Shown: positions 11,701 through 25,300 of the stretch, piece by piece | How positions within the stretch are numbered: the first letter of the stretch is position 1 | Layout of the letters: each line of letters begins with the position of its first letter | From: Diogma glabrata | Lineage: Eukaryota > Arthropoda > Insecta > Diptera > Cylindrotomidae | NCBI GenBank assembly: GCA_963693315.1 | Contig: OY856186.1 | Location: 371,778,850-371,842,849 of the forward strand | Length of the DNA: 64,000 bases | Direction: 5' to 3' | The notes under the pieces: model-generated | What the model was told of the DNA's origin: nothing | What the model saw: the letters and a program-made list of their open reading frames with translations, nothing else | The model's database searches: none | Program-made: the position numbers and the translations under genes

Positions 11701-11762
11701 TCGTACACCGAACCTGAAAAATTCTCGTACCTCTTGACCAAGCACAAAACAATGAATGAGTG

Positions 11763-12228
11763 GTCAGTTTCATTTGATGATTACTATATATTTTATACTT
11801 CGTGAGGCGCCTGTCCTTGTAAATTTACTACCACAATTTTTTTTTAATTAATTTTTATTTTATTTTATTAATTTTTATTAATAATTTGAGTGCTATTGTC
11901 GACTACGACAACCCAAACATGCCAAAATGTCAATTGTCGGAGTTGAATAAGAGACAAATTTTTGGTCGGACCTCGGACCCCTCGATCCTCGTTTTCTAAA
12001 ACAAATTTGTACCCCTCATCAATAAAAAAATTTGTGTGGTAGTAAATTTACAGTAAATTGTGGTAGTAAATTTACAAGATCCTCGGGCAATTTACAAGAT
12101 CCTCGCTGTTTGCCGAGCGAAAAAGCGGCCGAATCGAGAAAAATGGCAGGTACAAAAGTTGTCGGACTCGTCAAGGACAAGCGCCCCACGAAGTATAAAG
12201 TATGTAGTAATCATCAAATGAAACTGAC
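11763..12228. mobile_element. 466-bp inverted-repeat DNA element
   Basis: Left end GTCAGTTTCATTTGATGATT (11763-) and right end are reverse complements for about 50 bp, extending through ACTTTATACTTCGTG and GCGCxTGTCCTTG. Inner inverted segments carry TAAATTTACTACCACAATTT. No convincing target duplication was found, so the superfamily is undetermined. A 69-codon ORF inside is not considered a gene. Confidence 0.7.
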
Positions 12229-12559
12229 GAGGGCTAGGTGAAAAACAAAACTAGAGAAAACTTTTTTTAAATAAATAAAATGGAAAAAAATGAATAAAAT
12301 TGAGAAAAAATACATAGAATTAATAAAAAAAACCACTAATGCTTATCAAATTCGGGCAAAATGAATATAGAACTGAATATAAACGATTAATAATGACAAT
12401 ATATGAAATTAAATTAATTACAAAGTTGCTCATACGTTGGATGTTATATAAAAATTACAGTAATTACAAAGAAGTTGCTCGCTCATACGTTGGATTTTCA
12501 TGTGATGTAATTAGTAATTACTTACTGAATAATACATTATATTTTTGTCTCTTATTGTT

Positions 12560-12705
12560 TGCCATATTGTTTTCCTGTTGAAAAACAGTAAAAGTGTTGA
12601 AGACCTAGGAATAACGTTTATCGAATTGAGAGCAAAGCTAGTTCGAGAAAGAGAAAAACGTGACAATACGTAAAACAGTAAGAGTTCATATCAACTTCTT
12701 GTAAC
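12560..12705 (+). repeat. Fragment of the family B leader
   Basis: GTTTTCCTGTTG...GTAAAAGTGTTGAAGAC and TATCGAATTGAGAGCAAAGC parallel 9050-9222 downstream of the left family-B LTR, minus about 60 bases. A shorter relic may exist at 16476-16545. Confidence 0.5.
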
Positions 12706-14365
12706 CGTATTTTTTCTTTGTGACGATTGGAGTACATTAGAATATCGTTCTAGAAAAAGCTCTTTAGTTTATCTATCTTCACTGGTGATGTATCGGTCGT
12801 AAACGACTGATGTTAATTGATCGGATCACTTTAGTGAACGATGAATGATCGTTCAGCTAAGAAGAATAAACATCGTTCGTTGATCTATGATATATAAATG
12901 AATATTTTTCATGTAGAATGAACTTCTTTTATATTTTTCTTCATATTCAATTCAATAACTTTTTCTTTAAAATGTATCTATCTAACCAAAATATCATCAT
13001 TACAGCATACTAAAACAGCAAATCACACAGTTAATTATTTTAAAGAAAACCCTATTTATTCTGAATGGAATGGAAAAATCAAAAAGCATTTAAAACAAAC
13101 AGAAGAAGAGAGAAAAATTGTTTAACTTAAAACGAATGCGGTATGTGATATCTCACGTAAGTACATATGCCAATAGTTGAGATTGGAGTACGCGGAATGG
13201 TGACACTCGTAGATCAAAAATTAAAATTACAAATGAGCAAAAACTGATCGCTCCATGTGTTCAACATACATATATGTATTTAAATCAAACGCACAAAAAT
13301 TGATCCATAATTTACTGAAAAAGCTAAAGTTGTAACCTAAACTACCAATAGGACCTATTACTGCGGTTTAATATTATAACAAAAAATTTAAATCAAATTT
13401 AATTTATTTATTTATTTACTTTTATTTTATGAATTACTAGATGGTTTCGATGGTTTATTTATTTACAATTACTAAGATGGTATGAATTATTAAGATGGTT
13501 TCAAATCATTAAGAGGATTCAGGGAAAGACCAAAACAAGCTATTATCCACTTAGTTTTTTTAAATTAATTGTTATATTACTTACATAAGAGATAAATCCG
13601 TGTTTAAATTATAAACCATTCATTTTATCCTATTCTATTTATTTATCATGCTCATTCGATATAACAAGCATCACAGCCTTATGATTGATCCATTCAGTGA
13701 GTTTTGTTTAAAATAAAAATTTAACGATTTATTCAATTCACTCATAGACTTTAGTTAGAACAAAAATTTACAACAAGAATTAACATGAAATGAAATTAAA
13801 ATAGATGAATAATGTACTAAAGCTTTGTACTAAAGTAAGCAAGAACTTTTGTGTAATAACTTCTAAGAAGGAATTAAATTGTAAAATAAAAAACAAAATA
13901 ATCGAACCAAATCAACAAAAGGAGCTAGAAATATCATGACTGTTTTTTTTGTATCTACCTTTATATCGCTTAAATTTAATGGCACTTGTGTAAACGCTAT
14001 TTCTTTGATGATTGTTTTTTCTAAAAACGACGAAATTTTATATACAAAAATTTCTAAATCTTTTTCATATTTGAATATATAATTATTATATTTTTCATCA
14101 GAATTTAATTTATCTTCTTTAATCTTTTTACATCTCTTTAAATAAAGAATTAGAAAATTAGAAGAAAAAAAAAATAAATTTAGTTGAATTTTTTTTTAAA
14201 ATTTTAATTATTTTTCAATTCTTAAAAACATTTTTCAAGTTTGTACCAATTAATGCATTATCAATAAATTATTAGATTTCGCAATGTAATTTGGTTTATT
14301 TTAGATAAATTTGTTGATTTTAGGAATTTTCGTAAATTTAATTATTTATATCAGAAAATACTTAC
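12706..14365. other. SCaMC intron 4, start; no recognised gene
   Basis: The 5' splice site of this intron is GTAAGT, read on the minus strand from 14365. The rest is AT-rich without recognisable domains. A small palindrome GAACGATGAATGATCGTTC lies at about 12837-12855. Confidence 0.5.
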
Positions 14366-14477
14366 AGTAGAGTGCCGCCAGAATTTAATTAATCCATGAA
14401 TATCCGTTGATGGTGCTAATAATAAAAAATCACGCCATTCATCGAAACTAATATTTAAACTACCATCTTGATCCATC
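14366..14477 (-). CDS. SCaMC: SCaMC exon 4
   Basis: The acceptor TTCTAG precedes 14477 and the donor GTAAGT follows 14366. The first base completes an Arg codon from exon 3. It encodes MDQDGSLNISFDEWRD through KFWRHST (37 codons), which is EF-hand 4 and the start of the linker to the carrier domain. It ends in phase 0. Confidence 0.92.
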
Positions 14478-16336
14478 CTAGAATTAAAAAAAAAATTTAG
14501 TTTAATTTTAAACTTTTAAATTTGTACACTTAAGAACGGATAGATTTGCTAGCTTGGGCGGAACCATAACGAAAGACAAGAATTGATTGAAAAATTGAGT
14601 AAACATTTTACATTTTACGCACCGGATATGAGCAGAGTTGACTATGAAATTATTGACATTTAACCTATGCGTAGAAGAAAGCTGAATAGAATTGGTGATG
14701 TACTGTAAGAACTTTTGGGCGAGTAGTCAAGAAGGTAACTAACTCGATTGATAGGTTTCGTAATATTATTAGATGGGATTAGAAGTATATCATTATGGAT
14801 GTCATAGATGTTTGGGTCAAATATTTTCGACACAATCCGAACGGGAAAAAACTGGATTTGTATCTCTGGTACGAAAGAATTATTTTGTATCTCGTAACAA
14901 ACCCATCGGTTGTAATTGGCGTACGGTTTTACAAGTTTAATGGGTATCGGACGAAATTTCGGGATTTAGTTGGTCAATGTTTGACATTTGGGGGTACCAT
15001 GTCGTCTAGTCAGAAAAAGTTGCCCATCTGTGATGACTACGTTCGAGCATAAATTCACTTTCCATTGTCTGCTAAATAATGAAATATTTATTGTCACAAA
15101 TCTTTTCTGGGTTATGACTGGTAGATTCTATAGTTCAGTTATACGCAAACAAAACTTCCAATTGGTTGTTAAGGTATGTACATGTTACTTGTAAAAGTTA
15201 AACATAATCGATGACACTGCTCTGAAATGCTACGTAGTTCTTTCGTGTCTCTTAGATAATTGCTGATCGAACGTTTTATGCTTAAATCAGATTTGCCTCA
15301 GTTGAAACAGTTATGAAAGGGTTGAGATTGGCAGATACGGTTTACTCGTAGGCTTTTTAACCAAGATTCAATAATGGAGGCGCTTGGGCAGTTTTTCAGG
15401 ATTGGTACTTATTATATGACCTTAGGTATAACAAGAGTCTTTGAAGCTCTTGCTAGAAAAACATTTGCCAGGATGCTTTGAAACATGCGGTTATATCGCA
15501 TGGAAAAAGGGTTAGCCAGGAGTTTGCCGAACAAATCAGTAGTGCTCAGAACAGAACCGGATGGCATCATCCAAACAAACATTTAAAAAACCATTGATCT
15601 AATCATGCCCTGTCTACCAGTGATTTCTAGGAGCAGTTTTGTACTACAATACATAAGGCGGGCAAGGGATCTCATTGCAATCCCAAAGACCTTAGACCCA
15701 TTAGGCTCTCTTCTTGTTTTCTGAAAATACTATTTCAGAAGACTATCTGAAAGGTTCAATGGAACCTACAAGGTTGTCAGTATCTTAACAAAACATTCTT
15801 ATTGCAAGGGGTAGTCTGTGCAAATAACGTTGCACTCTCTAATGCATAAAATTGAAAAATCTGTGGACCGTAATGAATATTCTATGGTTACTTTCTGTGA
15901 TATTGAGGGAGCCTTCAACAACGTAAGTCCCGTGACGATCAGCCGCAAGCTTGTGGAAATTGGGAGTGGAGGAGTCACTGGTCAGTTGGATTGACCTGAT
16001 TTTTAGGGGCGGGGTTGTCAGAGCTTCACTCGCTGAGTACTCTACTCGAAAGTTCGTAAAAAGAGTCACATTGCAAAGTAGAGTATTGTCACCCCTTCTT
16101 TGGAACTTAATCTTTAATTGTCTGTTGCTAAACCTGGCAGAGCTTGGCTTTAGAGTGACCGCAATGCCGATGTTATTACTATTGGCGTCTTCGGTAAATA
16201 TCTTAGTACTCTTAGGAATCTAACGCAAAGTACTTTTTGCATCATCTCCAAATGGACTGAATTGACCCAGCTATGGAGGCCAAACCACAAAAATTGAAAT
16301 AGGTTTTCTTCTATAGGAAACTACCTGAATATAAAC

Positions 16337-16375
<39 letters not shown>

Positions 16376-19300
16376 GTCACGGAAACAATTTTTGGAGTTA
16401 CTAGAACTGTACTGAATTTCTGGAGCTGCAGTTGCTATACTGATTTTCAGTTCTAAATTCTTAAAGTAATCAGCTGTTACTTAGTGATCGAATCAGCAAC
16501 TGATTGCAGAATTAAGAGTACCAAATGGAGAGATAGGCCAGTTCGTATCAATAAAATACGTTAATCGGATCACTCTGATAATAAAATTTATTATAACAAA
16601 TTAAGAGCAAACGAATGTATATCATTGTTTTGACTTCAAAAGTTCATTAAAATTATAATTATAGAACATCACTTGAGATAATTCAATCAACTTTTGCTGA
16701 TAAAATAATAAATATTTCGTATCTCCATATTTTTTTACCTTGAATTGTTTGGTTATCAAAAATAAAATTGTTTTTCAAAGAATAAACAAAAATAATTACC
16801 GACAAAGCAAATTCGTTGCTTCCTTTTTATCCATTTCAATTCCTAAATCTTTAAAGGCCGAGATCAACTCTTCTAAATCAACTTTTCCTAAAATCAACAA
16901 ATAATAAATTATTTAATTAAAAATCGAATATCGATATATCAAATCTCACTTACCATCTTTATTTTTATCCAAATGTGAAAATTGTAATCTAAGATTCTTT
17001 TCGTGCTCTCGCACATAGTAAATAAATTCTGCCAAACCAACATCACCACTCTTTGTTGTGTCAGATTGTTGTAAGAATTTCTAAAAGAAAAAAAATTATA
17101 ATTTTTTTATGTGATTGGATTGTAAAACAAAATATATATTTTTGATTTGATTTTAATGATTTCTTATCAATTTGGTTAACAACAAATAAGTTAAGTTGAT
17201 TAAATTATTAAGCAATTTTTTGGTTGTAAATGTGGATGATCATAGATTAGATATTTGATAAAACATTTAAATTCAATTATAATTTTTTTATATTTGTTTA
17301 TAGGAAGTTAAACTTACATAATTTTATGGATTTAGGTTTGCTGAGAATTAAATATATTTATTTGATAAATTATAATCGTCAAATGGTTTAAAATTTTGCA
17401 CATAAAGAGAATTTTATTTATATAATTTTTTGGTTTTGAAGTAATAAAATAAATTAAATGTTAAATAGTTTAAGACTTGATTGTTTATTTCGCAAACTTT
17501 CTAAAAATTCAAATTTGGTAGCAAATTAATAAAGCTAGTTGAATTTTTTTAAGGTAAGTAGTTTGTAGAAATTAAAATAATAATTCCACGAGTTTTTACA
17601 AGCTCAATCATTGTAGCATATTCGAAAAGATTTCAACCGAAATAATAAAGTAAATGACGTAGAACTTATGTTAGTTATTCTCTATCGAATGTTCTATACT
17701 CTATAGAATAGAGGTAAAAAGCTTATAAAAATTTGCACGAACATAAGTAAAATTGAGTTACTAATAGTTTAGCTATTAGTAGCCAATAGCTAACGGCATA
17801 TTCCTCATGTGACACAGTCTTTCTCAATGGTTAAAGCCGAGATAGATTTATTTTATATGAAGGCTCGTTTCTTTAAGCATGCAATATTGTGTCATCAACA
17901 AGGAATATTCATTAACTACAATTGTGGGTACAGCCTTTGAATAAATAGAGTTCATCCGCCAGGATTCCTTAGATATCACTATAGCTAGTAAAATCACACT
18001 GCTATTACCAGGGGTGGCGCAGGATCGCAGATTGATAGTCTATAGAACCATGTCTGAGTTTTGTCTCATAAACAACTATTCCACATACCTTTTTTCGGAT
18101 AAATGAAATCTAAAACCGATTGCATTTGCGACATTTTGTACTAGCCTTTATGTTAGAGCAAAAAATTTTAATAATAATAATTCCCAATGACCATTTACTC
18201 AATGACCTCCCTTCCCGCACGCGGGGAGTCACCATCAACATTATTATTATTACTATAACTTTAATCGAATGGAATCATAGAAGATGGTGTCAACAAAACT
18301 ATAATACAGAAATGAATGAACAAGAACATGAAGGGAACAAGAAGTTGGGTCTACTTAGTACAAGCAGATTAAAAATCGGTCAAAAACCTCAAGCCAATTT
18401 AAAAAAAAACAAAAACAAAGAAAGATAAAAATAGGAGTAAAATTAAGACAAACAATACAATTAACGCAAAAAGAAAAATATATATATATATGTATATAAG
18501 TATATAAACAATTAAAACATATACATATGTGGACATATACACACATTTAACTCTGATACTAGACCCGGCATGCACAAGGCCTTTAATAACGACAAGGAAA
18601 GCGTTTTCGAAACCATTAAGGTTTGTTTTGAACCTAAAAATTTCTTGGTCGCTCCAGTCCTTGCAAGTATGCTTTTACGTTGAATGCCACTATGACCAAG
18701 GACCCACAGAAGTGTGATGTTGTTGAGTTGCACTATCCTACAAAGATTTTCTTACCCTTATTGAAGCGTTTGTAAGTAGTCGCCAGGTGAACCAATGCTT
18801 TAATAACTGTTTAGCTGTCCTTTGCGCTTCAAAGTACAAAACTGTCCAAAAGAAAATTTCTTGCTGCTTATGACCTTATTTGATTCCAAGTACACGCCAG
18901 CTGGCTGCTACATTTCCATTCAACAGTCAGCCATCCGTATAAAATTGATTTCGCTGGAGGACCAGGCAGAAACTCTCGCATTTTTCTTTATAAGGGATTA
19001 TCAGTTCAGAGAGTTTTATGTGACCACGACATCATGTTTTTCTGTTGTTTTTTTTTTTATGAAGTGTTGTGTAGTAGGAATTACAAAATATGTCACAACA
19101 CATAGATACCTTTTAAGACTTAGGTCCCACAACAACATGCGTCTTGAAGTATAGGTGGACGCTTTTTTTAAATCTTTCTGGATTGACTCGGGCAAAGCAT
19201 TCCATTTGTACGATGTACGCACAAAGAAATCCCTTTGCATTTTATTACTATGACAGTGAGTAATCTCGACAGTCCGACCGCCTGCACAAACCGATTGACG

Positions 19301-22300
19301 AGTAAAAAGGGGAAAACATATGTCTGAGGCATTATGGACCTGATTTCATCCGAGCACTGCTGGTGACGATATTTATAAAAAAAACGAGATCAGCAACAGT
19401 GCGACGATGTTGTAGGGAATCAAGATTTAATGTTAAATTTCGATCACCAACAATTCGTATAGCTCGCTTTTGAACAGAGTCCAAAAGAGCCAGGATAGTA
19501 ACAGATGCAGCGCCCCAAACTTGACAACAATACTCCTTATAAATGTGGAGTAATTGATGCGAAGTAAAATATTTTTTACATCTATTGAGGAGGCCGAGTT
19601 TTCTTGACGCGCTCTTTGCCATGGCCATTATATGATCGTTCCAGAGTAAGTCATTGGATATTGTGACTCCCAATAAACGAATGCTTTCACATTCGTCTTT
19701 TTGGTCGTCACACATATTAATTGAAATATCGTTGGGAAACTCGGCCTTTGATCTGGAAACAATCAATAGCTATGTTTTGGTGGAATTAAAATTAACCAAA
19801 TTTTTGTCACCCCAATCGGCGACTTTTTTATGTCCTCGTTTACATTAATGGCAGCGTCTCTCCGGGCGGGATTTATTCGTTCGTGCATTTTACCCTTTGA
19901 AGATAGGGGGACGAATGACTTGTGCAGTGTACTATCATGGGCTTTTTACAATCTGCGTCAGGTCGTACGATGCAGCAAATATTTCTGCCTGCCTTCCATT
20001 GTTGTCGTTGTCGGTCATTTTGGAAAATTCTAACCACGATTTGTTGTGGACGTTGAAGTCACCGGTAACGATAACCTCACAATTTTGAAATTGTGCTCTA
20101 ATTTCGTCGACATTAGTCAAGAGATTAAAAAAATTGGGATTATGTTTGTTTGGGGACCGGTATAAATCTATAGTGAAAAAAGAAATTTCAGGTAGACAAA
20201 CCTTTAATACTACTGTGCTGTAGCCATCACCATGTACTTCATAATTTGGAAAGCGTTTATATATATAATTTATAACTTAATACCTCCATTACGAAGATCT
20301 ACACAAGGCACAAGACAATCTTCGCATTCCCATAAGCATACCTTAGAGGTCTCTTGTGTAAGAACTTCTAGCTAGAATAACTACGTCCTTTCACGCTCCG
20401 CATACTGGTGGAATCGATTACCAAAAAATGTTTTCCCTGCCTCATACAATCCCCAAGCTTTTAAATCTGCAATACATCATCACTATCGCTCTAGTCCTAT
20501 CCCAAGTCCCTAAATACTAACCTTTTATTAACCTGATTAACCTGAACTTTCCTTGCCTAACGTTAACACGTGCATCAAGCATTAGAGGTTTATAACCTAA
20601 GTGATTAACCTGAACTATAAAAAAAAAAAAATATGCAACACTCTCATGAATGTATGCACATACACCTTGATGATGAAGTTTAAAAGCTGATTCAAGCCTA
20701 TATTTGGGATTTAGTGTAACGTCATAGGGATAGTTTTAAGAAACTTGTGTTTCTGTAAGAAAAAGAATATGCGGATCGTAGTGCTCGAGATACTCTTGCA
20801 CGGCGTCACGGTTGGCATTCAATCCACAAATATTTGGGATGTGTATTTTACATTTTTTATCAAATGTAATAGTCATTTGATCAAAATATAATTTGTTTTA
20901 AAAATTGATAACTAAACAATAAATCCTATCATATAATAAAATATGACAAAGGCCTATATTACATGATAGGATGTAAGAAATAATAAACAGGTGAAAACAA
21001 AATTTTTAAAAAGTTTAAAAGGTTACTAACATATTTATCTATATTGTTCCCACGAGTTAAGACGCAATAAAGGTCACCAACAGGCTTTCGTCTATACCTG
21101 TTAGAAGTCTATATACAACTGGGGGCGACCGGTGCCCAGAGGTAGGCCTGCCTTACGGCAGGCTAGAGCCCACTATAGCTCAGGTACCCCGGGTTCGCCA
21201 AAGTGCCGTATCATGGTCTAATCAGACCAGTGACTCCTGAGGTTCACCCATGTTATTGCCACATATAGTCTGTAGTCAGCCTTTTTAGCCATTCTTTTTA
21301 CATATAGATATAAATGTAGGTATAGATGTATATGAGCCAGACCCAACATGGTACCCAACGCCAGTGTTGGTGTAGTATGTATTGAGTGAGCAACTAATAC
21401 CTACAAATACCATTCTCTGAAGCTGATTTAACTTGCACGGATGTTTTATTTATCAGTCTTTGACCACTAAAGAACACATGCAAAAACAAGTTTTGTTCTG
21501 ATTATTGCTGTGTAAATCCCTTGGATAAGTAATCTTAAGACTAAGACCCTAACAACGTCCAAAGGATCGATTGGCTTAACTGCATACTGAAAAGATACAG
21601 ACTTGGTGTTGCAGACATTTTTCTCTTATTGGTAAATAAGACCACCTGTGATTTGATGGTATGAACCGATAGTCCTTGCTCCTCACACCACACTCCAACT
21701 ACAAACTACAACTTCGTATGTGGTACTCTTTCGCCTTTAGTTACCAAGTGATTCTATCCCTTGTAGGTATTCAACAATGATTAATGGGGGTGTCGACATT
21801 ATTCTGCAGTATGCATGAATAGATTCCACCGTGACCAGCATATTTGAAGGAATCTATGACACATCATCGAGATCTTATAATATATTCACCAAATTTCCAA
21901 CCAAGATCCAACTAACTTTATTTAGAGATACAATTAGTTGTTAATTTATTAAAGCATGGGGAACTACTGCACTGAAAATGTGCACTTAAATTCTCTAACT
22001 TAGTACACAAAACGACAGAGTTGTCAGCTCCAACTCAATGATTGCTTCCTCAGTATTGATAAAAAAAGGTTAAAAGGAATTCTCCTTTTGTCACTAATGG
22101 GCAAGACAGGAAAAACTTTTCCAGGAGCTCCCGAAATATAAACTATAATTAACTGACCTCATTAATTTTAAATTATTTTAAGCAGTATAGTAGGCAGCAT
22201 AGCAATACTTCAATTTGAAGTTTTAGAACTATGTAAAAAGAGAGACTCAATCAGTTTGATGTTTTCATGCAAGAAAATAAACGTTTTGTTAAGTGTTTTT

Positions 22301-25300
22301 GCCTCATTTTATTGATGGTCTTGAGATATCTATAAAAACCTACACTAATAAAATGTTTCGGTTTTTCGTAGAAGTCAGCAAGTGTAAACTTTTTCGTGCC
22401 TAAGTTAATAAAAGTTTTATGACAAAATACTCAAAGACAGTGATGAAAACAAATATTATCATGTTTATTCTACAACCACGTACATATTCGTACAAAATGT
22501 TCCAAAAGTCACAAAATTAACTGCTAAACTTTAACCTATAAAAAAATTATTAAATAATCAAACGGAAATGACATTGGTAATTTGAACTGAAAATATGTTC
22601 AAAGTATCCAATTTCTTGGCAGTTATAAATTCTCATCGTTATTGCTATTGTTTAATGAAATTAATTTTGATACTAATCCTGTTTTCTTGAAAATAATCTT
22701 AAATAATCTATTAACATAGTAAACTAATTAATTAAAAAAAAAAGCTGCTGATAACCAGTTATTTGTCGATGGATAAATTTGTTGTTGTTTCTATATACCA
22801 ATACTGAGTCATTGCCAAATCATATTAAATAAATTCTACAAATAATGTGTTCAGTTTTACGATATAAACAATGTTTATTAAGTCAGATATTTAGAATGTG
22901 CGGCATTGGTGCTGTAAAGCTTTAACTACAAAACTTTAAACTCTTCTTTTGTGTAGTTTAACGGTGGGAAAATATTCGTTTACGTATTTAAGAATTTTAT
23001 ATATCATATTTAAAACAATGTTGAATATTTTATAAGATAAAAAAGTTTCGTTAAATATATTTTAATGCGATTACGCAAATGTATAAAAATATATTACTCC
23101 TAAACCGTTACCAGTACTCATCTCAAGTAAAGTGTTCGCCGGCAAGTGTTCATACTTTGTTTGGTTTATTGGAAACCAATATTATGGTGGTAGACCCTTC
23201 ATGGAAAGATCAGGTTTTGTTGATTTGCAAACTTTTTTTTACTATCGATCTACAGGTGTGACAACTCCGCGCACCCCAGTCCCTAGTATACCAGTTAACG
23301 TGAGCTATCACATAACACCGGCAATAGCAGTAAGATGTCAATAGCCACGGAGATATTTTTAATTTTAGGAGTACCGGCGAATGAGCTGTAATCAGTCAAC
23401 GGTAGCACACATAATTTTAGTTTTGAAATATTCCCTTTTGATGGCACGCCATTGATTGCTTGAAGAAACGAGTATTTATATAAATGTATATGTGGCCTTT
23501 AATCATTAAGGAAAGCAGTCAGTTAATGATCAAGTCGCTGGAGAGAACCATGGTGAAGCATATAGTATTTCACTTGATATTTCTAAAGCATTTGATAAAG
23601 TGTGGCATAGAAACCTAATAACTAAATTAAAATCTTATGGTATAGATTCAAAGGATTCAAAGTTTTCTTACAGGTCGTCAATTTCATGTTAATTTAGATG
23701 GTATTACACATTCAATATTTTCACCACCAATGGTGGTGTTCCTCAACGCTCTGCACTCTCACCAACCTTGTTTCTACAATACATTAATGATTTACTCATT
23801 TCCACAGTGCACCCAATCCATAGTTTTGTTGATGACAGCACATTGCATGCATCACATGCATCTCCTAAATTTCGATCTCATACTGCAGTCACCACTGATG
23901 GAGAGCTATTAATTGATTCTATCAACAAAGACTTGAAGCGTATAATGGAGTAGGGCGATTGTAATCTTGTTGCATTTAACCCAACCAAAACCAAACTATG
24001 CCGTCTATCACGATTAGAGAGACATAAACACTTGTCTATTAAGATAAACAATGAGGAATTGCATGAGGTTGAATCAGTAAGACTTCTTGGAGTGGATATT
24101 GAAAATAAACTTTAGTTTTAACGTATAAATTCTTTTAAAAAATTTGCTTTTTGTCAATTTGTTTTTATTTCCATTATCCTATCATGAAATATTACCCATG
24201 TTATATTTTAATATGTGATAGGATTAAAAAATACAAAAACGAAATTTGCGTACATCAACAACTTAGAGCGCATGTTGTTGTGGTACCTTGATTTTAAAGA
24301 GTTTTATGTGTTGTTGTGACACATATTGTAGTTCCTACTACACAAAATGTTTTATTAAAAAAAAAGAACAAATTTTATACACCCCCGCTCACCTACTGCG
24401 TAAAGTATGCCATGCCAGCATCGGCCTTGGCTATCTTACAATAGTAGCTAGCTAGTACCTCTTAATATGACCTTAGCCGATGATCAACGAGGGATCGAAT
24501 TTTCTAAACAAATTGATTGGACAAATTATCGTATTAAAATAGAAGTCAAACTGGCAAAAACGCAAATCCAATCTTCATCCAAGGGAACGTGTGTTTTGTT
24601 ATATCTTGAAGAAAACTACAAAAACATTCAATCTGTCAGGCAGTTAAACGGAAATTAGATCCAATTTCGCAACCGATGTAGCACGTTTTGTAAGTGAAAA
24701 AGACGTGAAACAATTCTGAGGAACCCACTATTGTATATTAAAGTAAATTATTAATTTATTAATTACCCTGTAAGGCAATTAAACAAGAAATGTATGTCAG
24801 CTGTTTTGTATATAAAATAAGTAGGTGGAAATTTTATTGGCAGAAAACGCGCAACCTATTTTTCACTGTGCATATGCGATACCCTTCCAGGTTAGGGCAG
24901 ATGTGGAAATAGAACTAGATCGTTTAGTTAAGAAAAAAATATTAGAACCAGAGAAGTATTCTGTTTGGGCTAGTCCAATTGTAGTCGTTAAAAAGTCAAA
25001 TAATACGGTTCGTTTGTGTGTAGATTTAAAAAAAAACATTAATAAATATGTAGTTACCGAGCATTAATCAATCCCAAGAATTGATGACTTTTTTGCAGGG
25101 TTGGCTAATTGCAATTGTTTTTGTGTTTTGGATTTGTCAGGGGCATATCATCAACTACAAGTATCAGAAAAGTCTAGAGAATTTCTAACGATAAATACGC
25201 ATAAAGGTCAGCAATTCAATTGCAATATTATTTATGTTTTCCTAAATTATTATGGAAGATTTATTTTAAATCTATCTGTAGAACTAAAAGAATTGTATAA

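Noticed and set aside
13959..14020. Possible minus-strand exon after SCaMC exon 4 (AG at its start, GTAGAT at its end)
   Set aside because: In the phase required by exon 4 it hits a stop within eight codons, and no frame resembles the expected linker before the carrier domain.
23132..23344. 70-codon ORF with unusual composition (YYGGRPFMERSGF)
   Set aside because: No recognised family and no convincing start or splice sites; kept only as a note in the gap entry.
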